Of a DNA stretch of 64,000 nucleotides, positions 23,195 through 33,760 are shown one piece after another. The stretch is from the NCBI GenBank assembly GCA_024195585.1, contig SWBL01000008.1, positions 186,001 to 250,000 on the forward strand, in the 5' to 3' direction. The notes under the pieces were generated by a model that was given only the letters and a program-made list of their open reading frames with translations, did no database searches and was not told the origin of the DNA. Position 1 is the stretch's first letter. Every line of letters begins with the position of its first letter. The translations under genes were made by a program, and so were the position numbers. The stretch is from Aureobasidium sp. EXF-3400. Lineage: Eukaryota > Ascomycota > Dothideomycetes > Dothideales > Saccotheciaceae.

Positions 23195-25616
23195 TCAGTA
23201 GTAACGCTGCTTGATAGCATCAGCAGCTCTCTCTGCAATCGCATAGATGGTGGCAGTCAGATGACCGCAGACCTGGAAAGGAATGACCGAGGCATCGACA
23301 ACGCGCACATTGTCAACGCCATACACTGAGAGATTGGTATCAACTACACCACCGAGATCTTGAGCCATCATGGCTGCTGTGGAGATGTAGTGGTAGTTCG
23401 AACGATCTAATAGAGTCAGCAGTTGCCTTCTTATTTTGTCTCGCCAATTGCCAATACTTACAGCCTTCTTTGAGGGCTTTGGCCCAAACATCGTCCGAAG
23501 CATCCAGGGGCACACTTTGGAGACCAGGGCTGAGCTCTCCGGTAACGACCTCGCACAGAGCATCAGAACCAGCCAACTTCCTCACTGCCTTAGCAGTCCC
23601 GATCTGTTGCTTCAGGTCGTAGTCGAGCTGGAAGTAATTCGGGTTGATAGCAGCAGGAGTGGTAGAGTCGTTGGACTGGATGTGAATGTTACCGCGAGAA
23701 AATGGCAACAAGCCCCAGTACGAAAAGTCCATTCTGTCATCCCCAGGAGTGAGCAAAATCTCAGAAATTGGGATCTGGTCTTTGAAAATGAGATCATAAT
23801 GGATCATGAACAGTTTCTCCATGACTTTCTGGTCGAGGACGCCATTGGAGGCTTCTACGACAGAGGTAGCGTATTGGAGTATTGAGTCCCTGATTGTGCA
23901 GTTCAGGTCGTAAGTGTCGTTGCCAAAGATGTCTGCGACACTGAAGTAGCCGACGTAATCGGCTGTGCCTGAGAAGCTCTTGTTGGAGCTGTATGCACCA
24001 GCGCCAGTGGTCTGATCTTGGAGATTTTCTCCTACAGTTGGTAGGTCAACTTTGACGTCAATGCCATGTTGTTCTAGAATACTGGTCCTAGTCAGTTACC
24101 GTAAAGTCTCGTAGATAAATTAATCATGCTTACGCAGAGTTTCCGATTCCAGACAATTCCAAGATGAGAGGGGATCTCAATGCACCAGCAGACAAAATCA
24201 CCTCCTTTGTAGCACTAAGAATCTTTTGCTTTCCAGAAGCATCAGTAAATTGTACTCCGTTGACACGAGGGGTTGAGTTCGTCGAAGCCCCATCCCAGGT
24301 CATGCGCTGTACGAAAGAGTTTGTGTAGAGATCCAGGTTGGTTCTGTTCTGGATAGGCAGGTAGTAAGCACGACCAGCGTCTTCACGAACGTTAAGCTCG
24401 CGATCTACGGTTGCGGGATAGCGGGTAAAGCCACGCATAGAGCCACCATTGGGTTCCGGGATATATGGTAGTCCAGTAGAAGTGTATGTAGCGTTGATTA
24501 GCGAAGTGACGTTCTCGCCAAGGAGACCATTGTTCCATCCAGTCTTGAGGTAGCCGGTCGTTCCATGAACTCCACTGTCATATGCAGCACCAGCTAAGCA
24601 CTGCTCTTCGGTAGGAATTTGGAAGTGCTCGCTTTGCTTGTAGTAAGGCAACAGGCTCTCCCAATTCCATCCGTCGTTGCCGAGATGCTCCCAAGCGTCT
24701 ATCTGGGCTGCTTGAGCTCTCAAGTATGCCATGCCTGCAGCCACATTAGAATGCAAGCCTTGTTGTTCGTAATGATAGACTCACCATTGATTGTGCTGGT
24801 TCCACCAAGAGCCTTACCAGCTCTCATTGTCTGACTTTTGTTTCCAGCATAGGCTTGGGGTACACTTTCGTATTGCCAGTCAATTGCCGTTCCGAAAGCC
24901 AAGCCATAGCCATCCACATCTGACACATTCTTGTTGCTGAATACCAGATCACCAGCCTCAATGACAGCGACTGAGATGTCCGTATTCTCAGACAATCGAT
25001 TTGCGATCACCAAACCAGCGGTTCCACCCCCACAAATGATGAAGTCGTAGACGCCTACACTGTCTGCCGGGATTTCAGAGGCAGAAGAGCCGGAGGATGT
25101 TTCGCAGCCGACGATATCAGGGCTGTCGCAAGTCTGCTCGCCAGCAGACGAGGAGGCTTCGCTTGATGAAGCTGCTGGGGCAGGCGTAGCGGTCGTTGGA
25201 ACAATGGTCGAAGCTGTGGTGGTGTTGTATGCGAGGCTGGAAGATGCAATTCCATATCCCAGGGGAGCAGAATTAGTATATTGAGGCGCGTTTGTGCTAG
25301 CAGCCGCTGCGTCGACTACGGAAGAAGATATGCCGCTTCCCTGAGGAGCAGTGCCGCCATATGCAGATCCTTGGTTGTTGTAGGCAGGTCTACTGCCGTA
25401 GTTGGATGACTCTCCGTATGTAGAACCAGATTCGCTACCATAAGCAGCAGAACCACCATTGTATGCTGGCGCTTCGGCGTAGGCTGAGCCTTGTTCGTGC
25501 GAGAAGAGGTCACCAAGCAGATTATGGTCACCAAATAGACCACCATTCAAAAAAGGTAATGTTGGCAGCGCCAGCGCTGGAGTAACAAGAGACAATGCAG
25601 CAACGGAATACCGCAT
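23195..25616 (-). CDS. Secreted GMC oxidoreductase with Gly/Ser/Tyr-rich N-terminal extension
   Basis: Four exons (25616-24785, 24734-24134, 24081-23462, 23406-23195) give 754 residues. A signal peptide (MRYSVAALSLVTPALALP) is followed by about 170 residues of low-complexity Gly/Ser/Tyr/Ala sequence, then the FAD-binding motif YDFIICGGGTAGLVIANRL, GMC signature 1 (GKALGGTSTINGMAYLRA), signature 2 (SAGALRSPLILELSGIG), and the C-terminal active site HYISTAAMM with CGHLTATIYAIAERAAD. This is the family of glucose oxidase, aryl-alcohol oxidase, choline dehydrogenase and related enzymes; the electron acceptor is oxygen or quinone and the substrate is not predictable. Many Asn-X-Ser/Thr sites fit secretion. 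The N-terminal extension is not typical for the family. Confidence 0.9.
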
Positions 25617-26659
25617 GATTTCTCAAGAAAATAATGACGAATCGAAAGAAAAAAAAATGAGTGGAATGGTCTTCTCGATGCCAGAGCTTGCAGACCTCTC
25701 GATTATGTACTTGCCTGGCCTTCGTCCGAGGATCCAGCTATGCCGCGATATTTTGCAGCAAAGCTGTAACGCATTAGTGTTGCATACCCCTCAGCTAGAG
25801 TCATATGTCGAGTTTCACAGCTAAAGTTGGCAATAGTCCGCTAAGGTTTTCTTCGACGATCTGCTGCCACCATTGGAAGCAGAGTTGGGCTTGCCCTTGA
25901 GAGGTCTTTGTGGATGTTCCTTTTACCAATGATCTAGACTTACAGCGTGCACATGCGATGTTCGTAAAGTCATGAAGGCTTGATTGAGCGGCTGGCATAA
26001 GATGATTAGGGCTTGGCGTTTCAGATACGCTCCTGATGTCGAATCTGGTACTACTTGACGAAGCTGCTGTTTCGAAGAGGATACTCAATTAGATTGGACA
26101 TGCTAACCCATGACGAGTGCTGTTTGTCGTCGCAACTGGTATCCTTGGTTATGGATGGGCGGGTTGTTGCGGCTCATGACGTGTAAACAGGAAGTCGCGA
26201 TTGTCTAGCCTCATCCTCGATGTTGGTAGACAGCGGACGATATGGAAGGACAATGCGCGCGAAATTACGGCCGACGAAAAACTCGGAGCTGTCTTTTCAT
26301 ATATATTCCTCCGCTGCCTGTTCTTACGTACGAGAGTTATCAGGACCAAAACGGATAATGATCGCTCACTGTGTGGCTATACAGCCAGGGGTCGGCGTTG
26401 AATCCCTCCGCAGCTTTCAGCCCTTACTCAAAGCGGACGAGGCAGCGAGAAGTACATTCTCCGAGTATGACATCCATGTAGCACAGCCCACGACTTGTAT
26501 ACCTTTTAGATAAGACGCAGAGACGAAATTCAGAAGATAAATAAGCAGTGCTCCTCAATATTTTGTAGCTCATACCATTTCATCAGCTCTCAAAACAAAC
26601 ATCCAACATCTACAATAATCTCTTCTTCATCAAACATACTATTCAATCAACACACAATA
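25617..26659. other. Intergenic region, divergent promoters
   Basis: About 1 kb between the GMC oxidoreductase and the small basic protein gene. No supported gene. GATAAATAAG at 26536-26545 is a weak TATA-like element upstream of the small protein gene. Confidence 0.45.
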
Positions 26660-27172
26660 ATGTGCTGCAAACGTCGCGCCAATCCACAAGCCTTGACCGT
26701 AGCCAAGCTGGCTCAGGATCAACCGATCACGACCTCTCGTGCTGCCTACAGCGAGCCTCTGGATCTTCCTCCATCGTACGAGCAGATTGAAAAAGAATCC
26801 AAGAACATCGCCTCAAGCAAAGACATTGATGCATCAAACTTCCTTGACAACCAAGGACCATCCGATGTTCGAGCTGTTCCTTCGTACAATTCCAACAATG
26901 CCAACACCGACCCCTTGTCGAGTAACATCGCGATGCACACACCCAGATCGACATGTCAAAGTAGATGCGTAGCAAAGCGTGAGCGAAAACAACAGAAGCG
27001 TGAGCTTCGCCAGGAGCACCGTCTAGAGAAGCGAGAATACCGTCAGGAGAAACGTGAGCTTCGAGCCGAACATCGCTTTGAGAGGAAGGAGATGCGAAGA
27101 GCCCACGACGGTCCGATCAGCATGCTGATCAAAGGCGTCTCAAATTTGATGAAGCAGGAGAACAAGGCATAA
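26660..27172 (+). CDS. Small hypothetical protein with charged helical tail
   Basis: Single exon, 170 residues. Not recognised as a known family. It starts MCCKRR, a possible palmitoylation and membrane-attachment site. LPPSYEQI near residue 36 contains PPSY, a PPxY motif that could bind WW domains of Rsp5/Nedd4-type ubiquitin ligases or arrestin partners. Residues about 104-152 are a repeated Lys/Arg/Glu helix with phrases such as KRELRQEHRLEKRE and KRELRAEHRFERKEMRR, expected to form a long charged helix or coiled coil. The tail ISMLIKGVSNLMKQ is amphipathic. The 5' flank is rich in CAATCAACA-type sequence before a clean ATG. Codon use is normal for the window, so I consider the gene real, with unknown function. 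Confidence 0.7.
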   Translation: MCCKRRANPQALTVAKLAQDQPITTSRAAYSEPLDLPPSYEQIEKESKNIASSKDIDASNFLDNQGPSDVRAVPSYNSNNANTDPLSSNIAMHTPRSTCQSRCVAKRERKQQKRELRQEHRLEKREYRQEKRELRAEHRFERKEMRRAHDGPISMLIKGVSNLMKQENKA

Positions 27173-27287
27173 AGCGATGCGTATGACGAACGACTGGGAT
27201 GAATTATTACGGTTCATGTTGTGGTATGCCTATATTAATGGTGGAGTGGTCTAATTAGCATTCTGAGTTGTCTATCCTTCAACCAAA

Positions 27288-28061
27288 TCAGCAGTTCGCC
27301 AGATCACCCATGTGTCTCTTGGTCTTCTTCGCAATGTCCTTGATCTCAGGATACGGCGACACCTCGCTGATGTTCGCAAAGCGGTTGTTCCAGCTCCTCC
27401 ATCTGTCCATCTCGAACCCATTCCACTCCTTGTTCGGATATTTGTTTCCTGCTTGAGCGACTTTGCCCTCGTAGCTTCTCTTGTCTTTGCTCTGTTTCCT
27501 CAACACTTCGCCAGCATACAATATCCACATTGCAGCTGCCCGTACCGTGGCATCGGGCACATCGTCTTTATCTTCTAGCGCCGCCCTCAGTGCCCAGATT
27601 GCGTACAATGAAAAGTCGCGCGGATCGGAGCTGTCGAATGCAGACGCGGTGGCCGTGACGCGCGCGGCAAAAGCGTTGGCGTTCGCCCACATGTGAGCAA
27701 CCTCGTCGTCTTCTTGTGCAGCCTTCTCATCATAGTTCCAGTGTTCGCGGATCTGGCGACCGAAGAGTGGGAACGAAGACCAGGAAACCGACTTGCCCTC
27801 TACATCACCGACTTTCGTGTCGCAGTCGCGAAGAGCGGTGACAAAGGAGACGAGCTTTTCTTGCGCAGACGAATCCGATGGCGCTTTGGAAGCAGTAAGA
27901 CCTAGCGCATCCCAAGAGCGTAGGAGTTTGTCTTCTGCGGATGACGAGTCGGAGTTGGACGTGAAGTTGTTGATGGTTTCGTCGAGCGAGGAGTTATCAT
28001 CGAGGAACGCTTTGAGAGCTGCATACTCGTTTGTATCTGATGTGTTTGAGGGGAAGTCCAT
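27288..28061 (-). CDS. DUF3632 family protein
   Basis: Single exon, 257 residues, soluble and helical. The middle part (AVRAAAMWILYAGEVLR-like, residues about 165-185) and the end (NKEWNGFEMDRWRSWNNRFANIS) match the pattern of the fungal domain of unknown function DUF3632, which often ends in a Trp-rich helix of this type. These proteins have no known activity and are common in Pezizomycotina. No signal peptide or membrane segment. It is convergent with the small basic protein gene, only 115 bases away. The family call is from memory of the pattern and is moderate. Confidence 0.72.
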   Translation of the reverse strand: MDFPSNTSDTNEYAALKAFLDDNSSLDETINNFTSNSDSSSAEDKLLRSWDALGLTASKAPSDSSAQEKLVSFVTALRDCDTKVGDVEGKSVSWSSFPLFGRQIREHWNYDEKAAQEDDEVAHMWANANAFAARVTATASAFDSSDPRDFSLYAIWALRAALEDKDDVPDATVRAAAMWILYAGEVLRKQSKDKRSYEGKVAQAGNKYPNKEWNGFEMDRWRSWNNRFANISEVSPYPEIKDIAKKTKRHMGDLANC

Positions 28062-28615
28062 GATGACGATGCGATGTGTATTGTCAGAGGAATGCAGGCT
28101 ACTGATGACCTACCTGCGCGGCCCTACTATTAGTACTCACTGGTGGAAACTTTTCTGCTCGTAGGGCCTGCTTAGAAAATCAACATGTTGACTTCAACCA
28201 CACCGCCCATGACGTACCTTCCGTCTTGAGCCGAGTATATCCTTGGCGCGAGTCAGCTTGTCTATGGTATGACCCTGTCAGTATCATTCTACTTCCTAGA
28301 CACCACCGTATGCCTCGTGGTCTCTGTGCAGACTGTTTTGTCGACAGCTATGTACCACGGTATGACCAGTCATGGGATCGGGAAGTACTGTTGTTGGATA
28401 AATGGTTAAGAATAACAATCAAGGAAGTTCAAAGAGACCTAAGCCATGCAGCCACGAAAATCTGGTGTATGGTCGGCTGATCTTTGCTTGAACCACTTTT
28501 ATGACATTTTCTCGTTGAACCAATTTCGCGATAATTTTGCATGCTTAAGATGAATATGAGATTGACCATTCGGACCAGCCTTCTGGTCATGGAACTATAC
28601 TATCCACCCATGATT
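28062..28615. other. Intergenic region
   Basis: About 550 bases between two minus-strand genes: promoter of the DUF3632 gene and 3' end of the Nudix gene. Nothing else recognised. Confidence 0.5.
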
Positions 28616-29827
28616 TCAAGCTGTAGGAAAATCCAACTTGCGGTGCAGCCTGCTCACAATTTCGATGAAGTCAGGCTCGTTTTGAGCATTCACAACGCCA
28701 TGACGGATGAAGAAATCGAGCAACACAACAGCACAATTCGGCTTGAACTCGCCAGCCTTGAGCTTCTCCTTGAGTTCGTCCACTCCCATCAAATAGAATT
28801 CCTCAACCTCGTCATCTGAAGGCTTTGGCTTGACGTCCTCGGGCAACTCCAAATCGAAGATGTATTGACACTCTGGTTGTAAGAGACGAGTTTCGCCTCC
28901 AGCACGAGAGTCTCTGATGTGGAAGTATGTGACAGTGCCTGCTGAATGTGCCTTTTCGCGGACCAGGTCTTCTGGCAACGAAGCCTCCTCGCTGGCTTCA
29001 CGCACACAACAGATCTGAGGGGTTTCGCCAGTAGCCATGCCTCCTGCAACGGTGTTGTCAAGCATACCAGGATATGTTGACTTGGTCTTAGAACGACGTG
29101 GTGTCCAGATCTTCAATTCATCGGAAGTAGACTTTGTGTAAGCAGTCATGTGAATACCATAGGTGACGATGCCGAAAAGGGCACTGGCTGCACGCTCGAT
29201 GCTGAAAAGTAGTTCTCTGGCAGGCGCAGGTCCATAGACTGGATAGAGCTCGTTGCGCCAGCCTTTGAGGATTGAAAAGTGACCGATTGCGCGCATGGCT
29301 GCTGTGGTTCTGGCGAGAATTGCACTTCGAGTGGGCTCATCCTCACCAGCTTTCAAGGTGAGAGTGCGCTCATCATCGTCCAACTCCCATTCTTCAAGAC
29401 CGCGCAAAACTTCAGCGACAGAAGGCAAGATATAGCCAAGAGTTGTTTCAGGATAAGCAGCGACACGCAAATGATAGTATGTTGAAATGTGGTTGAGATA
29501 GAGCTGAGGGGTCGATTGGAAATAGGGGAAGCTGTCGCATTCATTGATGAGGTCGAGATTTGATTTAGGTTTCGACTCGTCAATGGGTTGTGGATCCAAA
29601 GAATTGATGTGTTCGCTACTGTCGGGCTGAGCGTGGTCGCTTGTCTCTGCCTCTGCATTTTCTGTAGCGGTCGCATCTATCGACTTTTCGATAGTAGGAG
29701 ACAGTAACGAAGGCATTGAAGGCAACATGTCGCGCATTTTCTCCAACGTAAACATGTCCATGATGGCTGGTGAGGTGATGGATTGCACAGATTGCGGCGT
29801 ATACCAAAGAGACCGAGGCTTGGTCAC
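28616..29827 (-). CDS. Nudix hydrolase with DUF4743 domain (thiamine-pyrophosphate-related)
   Basis: Single exon, up to 403 residues. The region from NLDLINECDSFPYF (residue about 90) to about 230 is the DUF4743 domain; the Nudix box follows as GGMATGETPQICCVREASEEASL, matching GX5EX7REUXEEXGU except that the last Gly is Ala. Homologues such as yeast YJR142W hydrolyse damaged thiamine pyrophosphate analogues, and many databases label the family thiamin pyrophosphokinase-related, though it is not a kinase. The start could also be the in-frame ATG at 29761; the longest frame is given, and the first 80 residues are low-complexity and uncertain. It is divergent from the Hikeshi gene with only 175 bases between the two starts. 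Confidence 0.88.
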   Translation of the reverse strand: MTKPRSLWYTPQSVQSITSPAIMDMFTLEKMRDMLPSMPSLLSPTIEKSIDATATENAEAETSDHAQPDSSEHINSLDPQPIDESKPKSNLDLINECDSFPYFQSTPQLYLNHISTYYHLRVAAYPETTLGYILPSVAEVLRGLEEWELDDDERTLTLKAGEDEPTRSAILARTTAAMRAIGHFSILKGWRNELYPVYGPAPARELLFSIERAASALFGIVTYGIHMTAYTKSTSDELKIWTPRRSKTKSTYPGMLDNTVAGGMATGETPQICCVREASEEASLPEDLVREKAHSAGTVTYFHIRDSRAGGETRLLQPECQYIFDLELPEDVKPKPSDDEVEEFYLMGVDELKEKLKAGEFKPNCAVVLLDFFIRHGVVNAQNEPDFIEIVSRLHRKLDFPTA

Positions 29828-30002
29828 GGTGGCTTCGAGAAAGTGCCAGTCACACGAGAGCTCAGAGCTGGCCCCACAGCTCGAATCCTCAGGGCAACGA
29901 TAAATTTACAAGGGTTTGTCAACAAGAAGGTCGGTCGCACAAGTCAAGTCATTCATATCGCTGTACATATCACAGATCAAGTCTTGTCGACAGCACGCCG
30001 TC

Positions 30003-30617
30003 ATGTTTGGTCTCCTCATTTCTGGTCGTCCCGTAGACGCGCAACCACAGGCCATTTCTCCGACGCAATATGCCTTCCAGGTTCCTTCGCAACCAGCTTT
30101 CAACCACATCGCCGTCTTTTCTCTACCAGGCAACGAGTTGCCTCCCGATGCCGCTGCGGCCATTTTCATTCAGATCCCACCGTCGACCGAATTCAAGTTG
30201 GTTGGCGCCTTGTCGTCATTGAGGCCTTCGACCATGTTCAAGATCAATACGGGCAATAACGCTGCGCCAGGCGGAGGAGATGATCAGCTCATGTTGGATG
30301 AGACTCCAGAAGGCCTGGCAATAGGAGGACCTGCCATCGTTGTTGGCATAGAGATACAGCCTGCTGAGCAGGTCAAGGCCTTGCTGGCGGAGCAAAAGGC
30401 GAAGTCGTCGACACAGTTGGTGCCATCAAGACAATCCGCCACCGCCTCACCAGTCACAACAAGAGTTCTCGCACAGCGTATCATTGCCAACGCTTTCAAT
30501 TTTCTTGCGTCATTCGGTAGTGATACTGTCCCGCTCAAAGCCTTTGAAGCCTGGTGGACAAAGTTCGAGAGCAAGGTCAACAATGACCCCAGTTTCCTTG
30601 AGCGTCCTCAAGATTGA
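30003..30617 (+). CDS. opi10: Hikeshi/Opi10 homologue (Hsp70 nuclear import carrier)
   Basis: Single exon, 204 residues, the normal length. The start MFGLLISGRPVDAQPQ and the motif FNHIAVFSLPGNELPPDAAAAIFIQIPP are characteristic of the Hikeshi family; the N-terminal half forms a beta-sandwich that binds FG nucleoporins and the C-terminal half (VLAQRIIANAFNFLASFG) is helical. In animals Hikeshi carries Hsp70 into the nucleus during heat shock; in yeast the homologue Opi10 was found through phospholipid gene regulation. An in-frame upstream ATG at 29916 was rejected because the family begins at MFG. Role in this fungus is inferred from family. Shares a short divergent promoter region with the Nudix gene. 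Confidence 0.93.
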   Translation: MFGLLISGRPVDAQPQAISPTQYAFQVPSQPAFNHIAVFSLPGNELPPDAAAAIFIQIPPSTEFKLVGALSSLRPSTMFKINTGNNAAPGGGDDQLMLDETPEGLAIGGPAIVVGIEIQPAEQVKALLAEQKAKSSTQLVPSRQSATASPVTTRVLAQRIIANAFNFLASFGSDTVPLKAFEAWWTKFESKVNNDPSFLERPQD

Positions 30618-31958
30618 GTGAGCCGTCCTCGCTAAAGGATATGCCGCTTAAGATCGCAAATCTCGATCAAGTCGTTGTTCAGTTGACTGCATACCGAGAC
30701 GCGTTGGACCAAGGCAGACGCTCTCTCCACCATCAATCATGCCAAATCGGCCAAGGATCTTCTCACCTTTTGCCAAAATTAGCGTCTGATATACCCTCAC
30801 ATCTCCATCCTCTACCAAGCCCCGTTTGTCTCTGCTGTCTGACATGCTCGGCAATACCATCTGATCAGATTGTGTGGAGGGGAATCGCGAGACGGCCGCG
30901 ATTGGCGGGCAAATACGTTCAGGACTTCGGCATGCCGATGGTTGCATACGCAATCTGACAAGTGATTCAGAATATCACCGTGTAGTAGTTGTAACGGGAG
31001 TAAACGGAGGAGCGTCGAGTTGTCCAATAGCGCGACTTGCGCTGATCCTTCCTCCTGCATGTTGGTCCTGAGCTGATACATGCACGCCAAGCACGTGTGG
31101 AGGTGTACCTGATCTTCTGTGCAGGAACACAACCCTGCAGCTCTTTCTTAATTATATTCGGCATCAACCAGATGATGTATACTAGAATTTACGGTCGGTC
31201 AATTTACAATATTCTTCTCACCAAAAACTATCTCAAGAAATATTTCTCTTCCAATATACCATAAGCGATGCGTCATGACAGCGCTCCACACCATACAATC
31301 CTTCATCTGTTACAGAAAAAGACGTTGTCATTGGGGTGGACTAACAACCGTTAATTCTTATGATAGAAATCCCCACGAACTTGACCCTCAACCTATAGGA
31401 GAGACGCAAACATCACTACACCCCACAGCAAAGCCGGTAAATTCATTGCCTCTTTGCTTTTTGACATCTGAGCCGCATGGCAGTAAGACACCAATTCCCA
31501 ATTGTTCATGTTGATCATACCATATCCTCCAAAATCCATACCCATTCGCTGCGCACGTTTCACTAGTCTAACAGAGGACTCTGTCTGTTGGGTCGATCCT
31601 ACTGCTTTGCCCTGCCATCACTCGTCGTCGACTTCGCCATACTCCATCGTGCGTGCATAACGGTCGATAAAATTGCCGCTCCTGGGGATTGCAGCTCCTG
31701 CGTACCATAGGAGCTCTTGCGAAATGAATGGCGGTCTTGTCTCTCAGCGGCTGCTCAGCTCGTCGTGAGACACACGGGATCCTTGCCCTTGTCATGACGC
31801 ATCTAAGATGTTGTTATTTTGGAGGTGGCATGGATATAAAGAGAGGTCATGACCAGACTCATTTCTCTTCTCATCAACTCAAGTCAGCAAACAATCAGGA
31901 CGACCAGCGACCAGAACATCACTCGCTTTAGTGTTCATATTCTCTCGTTCTATCAACA
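30618..31958. other. Intergenic region upstream of a secreted protein gene
   Basis: About 1.3 kb with only short open frames. The right end holds the core promoter of the apple-like protein gene. No repeat or RNA gene was recognised. Confidence 0.5.
31835..31840 (+). promoter_or_regulatory. TATA box of the apple-like secreted protein gene
   Basis: TATAAA 118 bases before the ATG at 31959, followed by an A/C-rich stretch before the start codon. Confidence 0.5.
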
Positions 31959-33760
31959 ATGGCCGCCAAGTTCGCCGTCTCGTTGATGGCCCTTCTCGGC
32001 GCTGTCAGCGCTCAGACTGGTTACACCAACAGCAGCTCTATCGCTACTCCCTCTTCCACCTCTGCAGGTTCAAGCCCTAGCGCATCTACTACCTCAGTCG
32101 CAGGTGTCACCTACCTTGTGCAAACCGACACTTCGTAAGTTCCTGTTGCAACTTAGCCCATGATTTGATCTGACATCGATACAGCTACCAAGGAACTGTT
32201 CTCACCCTGTCCAGAAGGAGACAGGCTGACTCAAGCATTCAAAACTGCCTGAACACCTGCTCTGCAGACGTCTCCTGTGCCGGAACAGCATATGTTTCGG
32301 ACACGGGAAGCTGCACCTACTACTCAGCTGTCGACCAAGACACCAAGGCCGATACCCCCGGCACTGACTTTGCTTTGGTTCAGCACAGAGACGGTGCCTC
32401 GTCCAGTGCCAACAGCACCACCTCGGCAACCGGCACTCACAGCGCTACTCGCCCCGGTGTTTCGGGCAGCTCCAACTCCACTGGCAGCGCTACTAGAAGC
32501 TCCTCTCGCCCTGCTGGCATCACCGGTGCAGGAAACTCCACCTCTTCTCGTCCTACCGGCTCTGCCTCCCGTACTTCCTCTGCCACTGCTGTCCCATCTA
32601 CTCCCTCCACTCTCCTGACTTTTGATGGAGTCCTCTTCCTTTTGGAGATTGATTTCGAATACTCCGGCATTACTATCGACTTCGCCATCATCCTCGCTAA
32701 GCGCGCCTCGAATTCTTTGGACGATTGCTTAGCGACATGTGCCGGAAACAGCCAATGTGCCGGAACGTCGTTCACAGATGGAACTTGTACCTTCTACAGC
32801 AGTATCACTCAGGGCTCTGGACAGCCAGCACAGGGCACAGATTTCGCAACTGTCGTCTCGAGAGCTGGTCAGATCGGAGCTGGCAACGGCAACAATGGTA
32901 CTTCGGGTGGTAACACCACTGCTCCTAGCACCCCTAGCAACGCTACTGCCGAATCCTTCATCTGCCCTGCCTTCAACGCAGCCATTCTCAAGTCAAACAC
33001 TCAGGTTACCTTCTCGATCTCTTGCTCATCCTTCCTCATCGGTACTACATTTGATCTTGAAGCTAGCATTCTTTCCAAGCGTCAAACCTTCGACAACGGC
33101 CTCCCTCAGACCCTTTCCAACTGCGTTGACCTCTGCTCTCTCTCTACCCAGTGTGTTGGCGCAACTTTCGAAGACGCCACTGGCCAATGTACCTACTACA
33201 GCGCAGTCCAATACAGCACTGTTCTTGCAGGATTTGATAGTGCCGTACGCGTTCAGAGCAATGGTAACGGAGGCGAGCCTGTCACCACCACATTGATTGT
33301 GGACGGGCAGACTCAGACCGTCACCGTCCCCGCTGGAACCACGACCCAATACGTTGCTGGCGCAACAAGCACAGCTACCGTCTACTCTACTGTGACCTCA
33401 GTTGTCACCGCCAACGGAGCCGGCGCTACCGCGTTGCCAGTTGGTGCAACTGTTACACAAGTGGTTTCCCTCACTACCACTACCTACGTCAACAGCGTTC
33501 CCACGATTACGATCCCCTCGAACCAGAACGTTGTCACTATTACTGTCGGAGGTTCCGGCAATGCTGCTCCTACTGTAACTGAGTCGGTCACTGTCACAGT
33601 TGATGGCAATGGCAATGTCATCGGTAGCTCTACTGCTGATGCCGTCGCTGGTGCTGGTGGCATCGGATCGAACAGCTACCCAACTGTCACAGTGCACGAC
33701 CTTTACTGCCCTACATCCACTGCAGCAAACGTTGTCTTCACGACCGTGTATGTCCGTTAA
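31959..33760 (+). CDS. Secreted protein with three apple/PAN-like cysteine repeats
   Basis: Two exons (31959-32134, 32185-33760) across a 50-nt intron (GTAAGT donor, ACAG acceptor) give 583 residues. Signal peptide MAAKFAVSLMALLGAVSA. Three cysteine modules share one pattern: NCLNTCSADVSCAGTAYV...CTYYSAV, DCLATCAGNSQCAGTSFT...CTFYSS and NCVDLCSLSTQCVGATFE...CTYYSAV. This resembles the C-x3-C-x5-C core of fungal apple/PAN-like extracellular modules. Ser/Thr-rich linkers separate them, and the C-terminal 160 residues are Thr/Val-rich (TVTVPAGTTTQYV) and probably O-glycosylated, wall- or matrix-associated. No GPI signal is obvious. Adhesion or ligand binding is a guess from the module type. LTLSRRRQAD and ILSKRQTFDN contain dibasic KR/RR sites that a Kex2-like protease could cut. 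Confidence 0.8.

Noticed and set aside
15989..25616. Choline uptake and oxidation cluster
   Set aside because: The permease family includes choline carriers and the GMC family choline dehydrogenases, but the oxidase is secreted and neither substrate can be read from sequence; kept only as a general proximity hypothesis.
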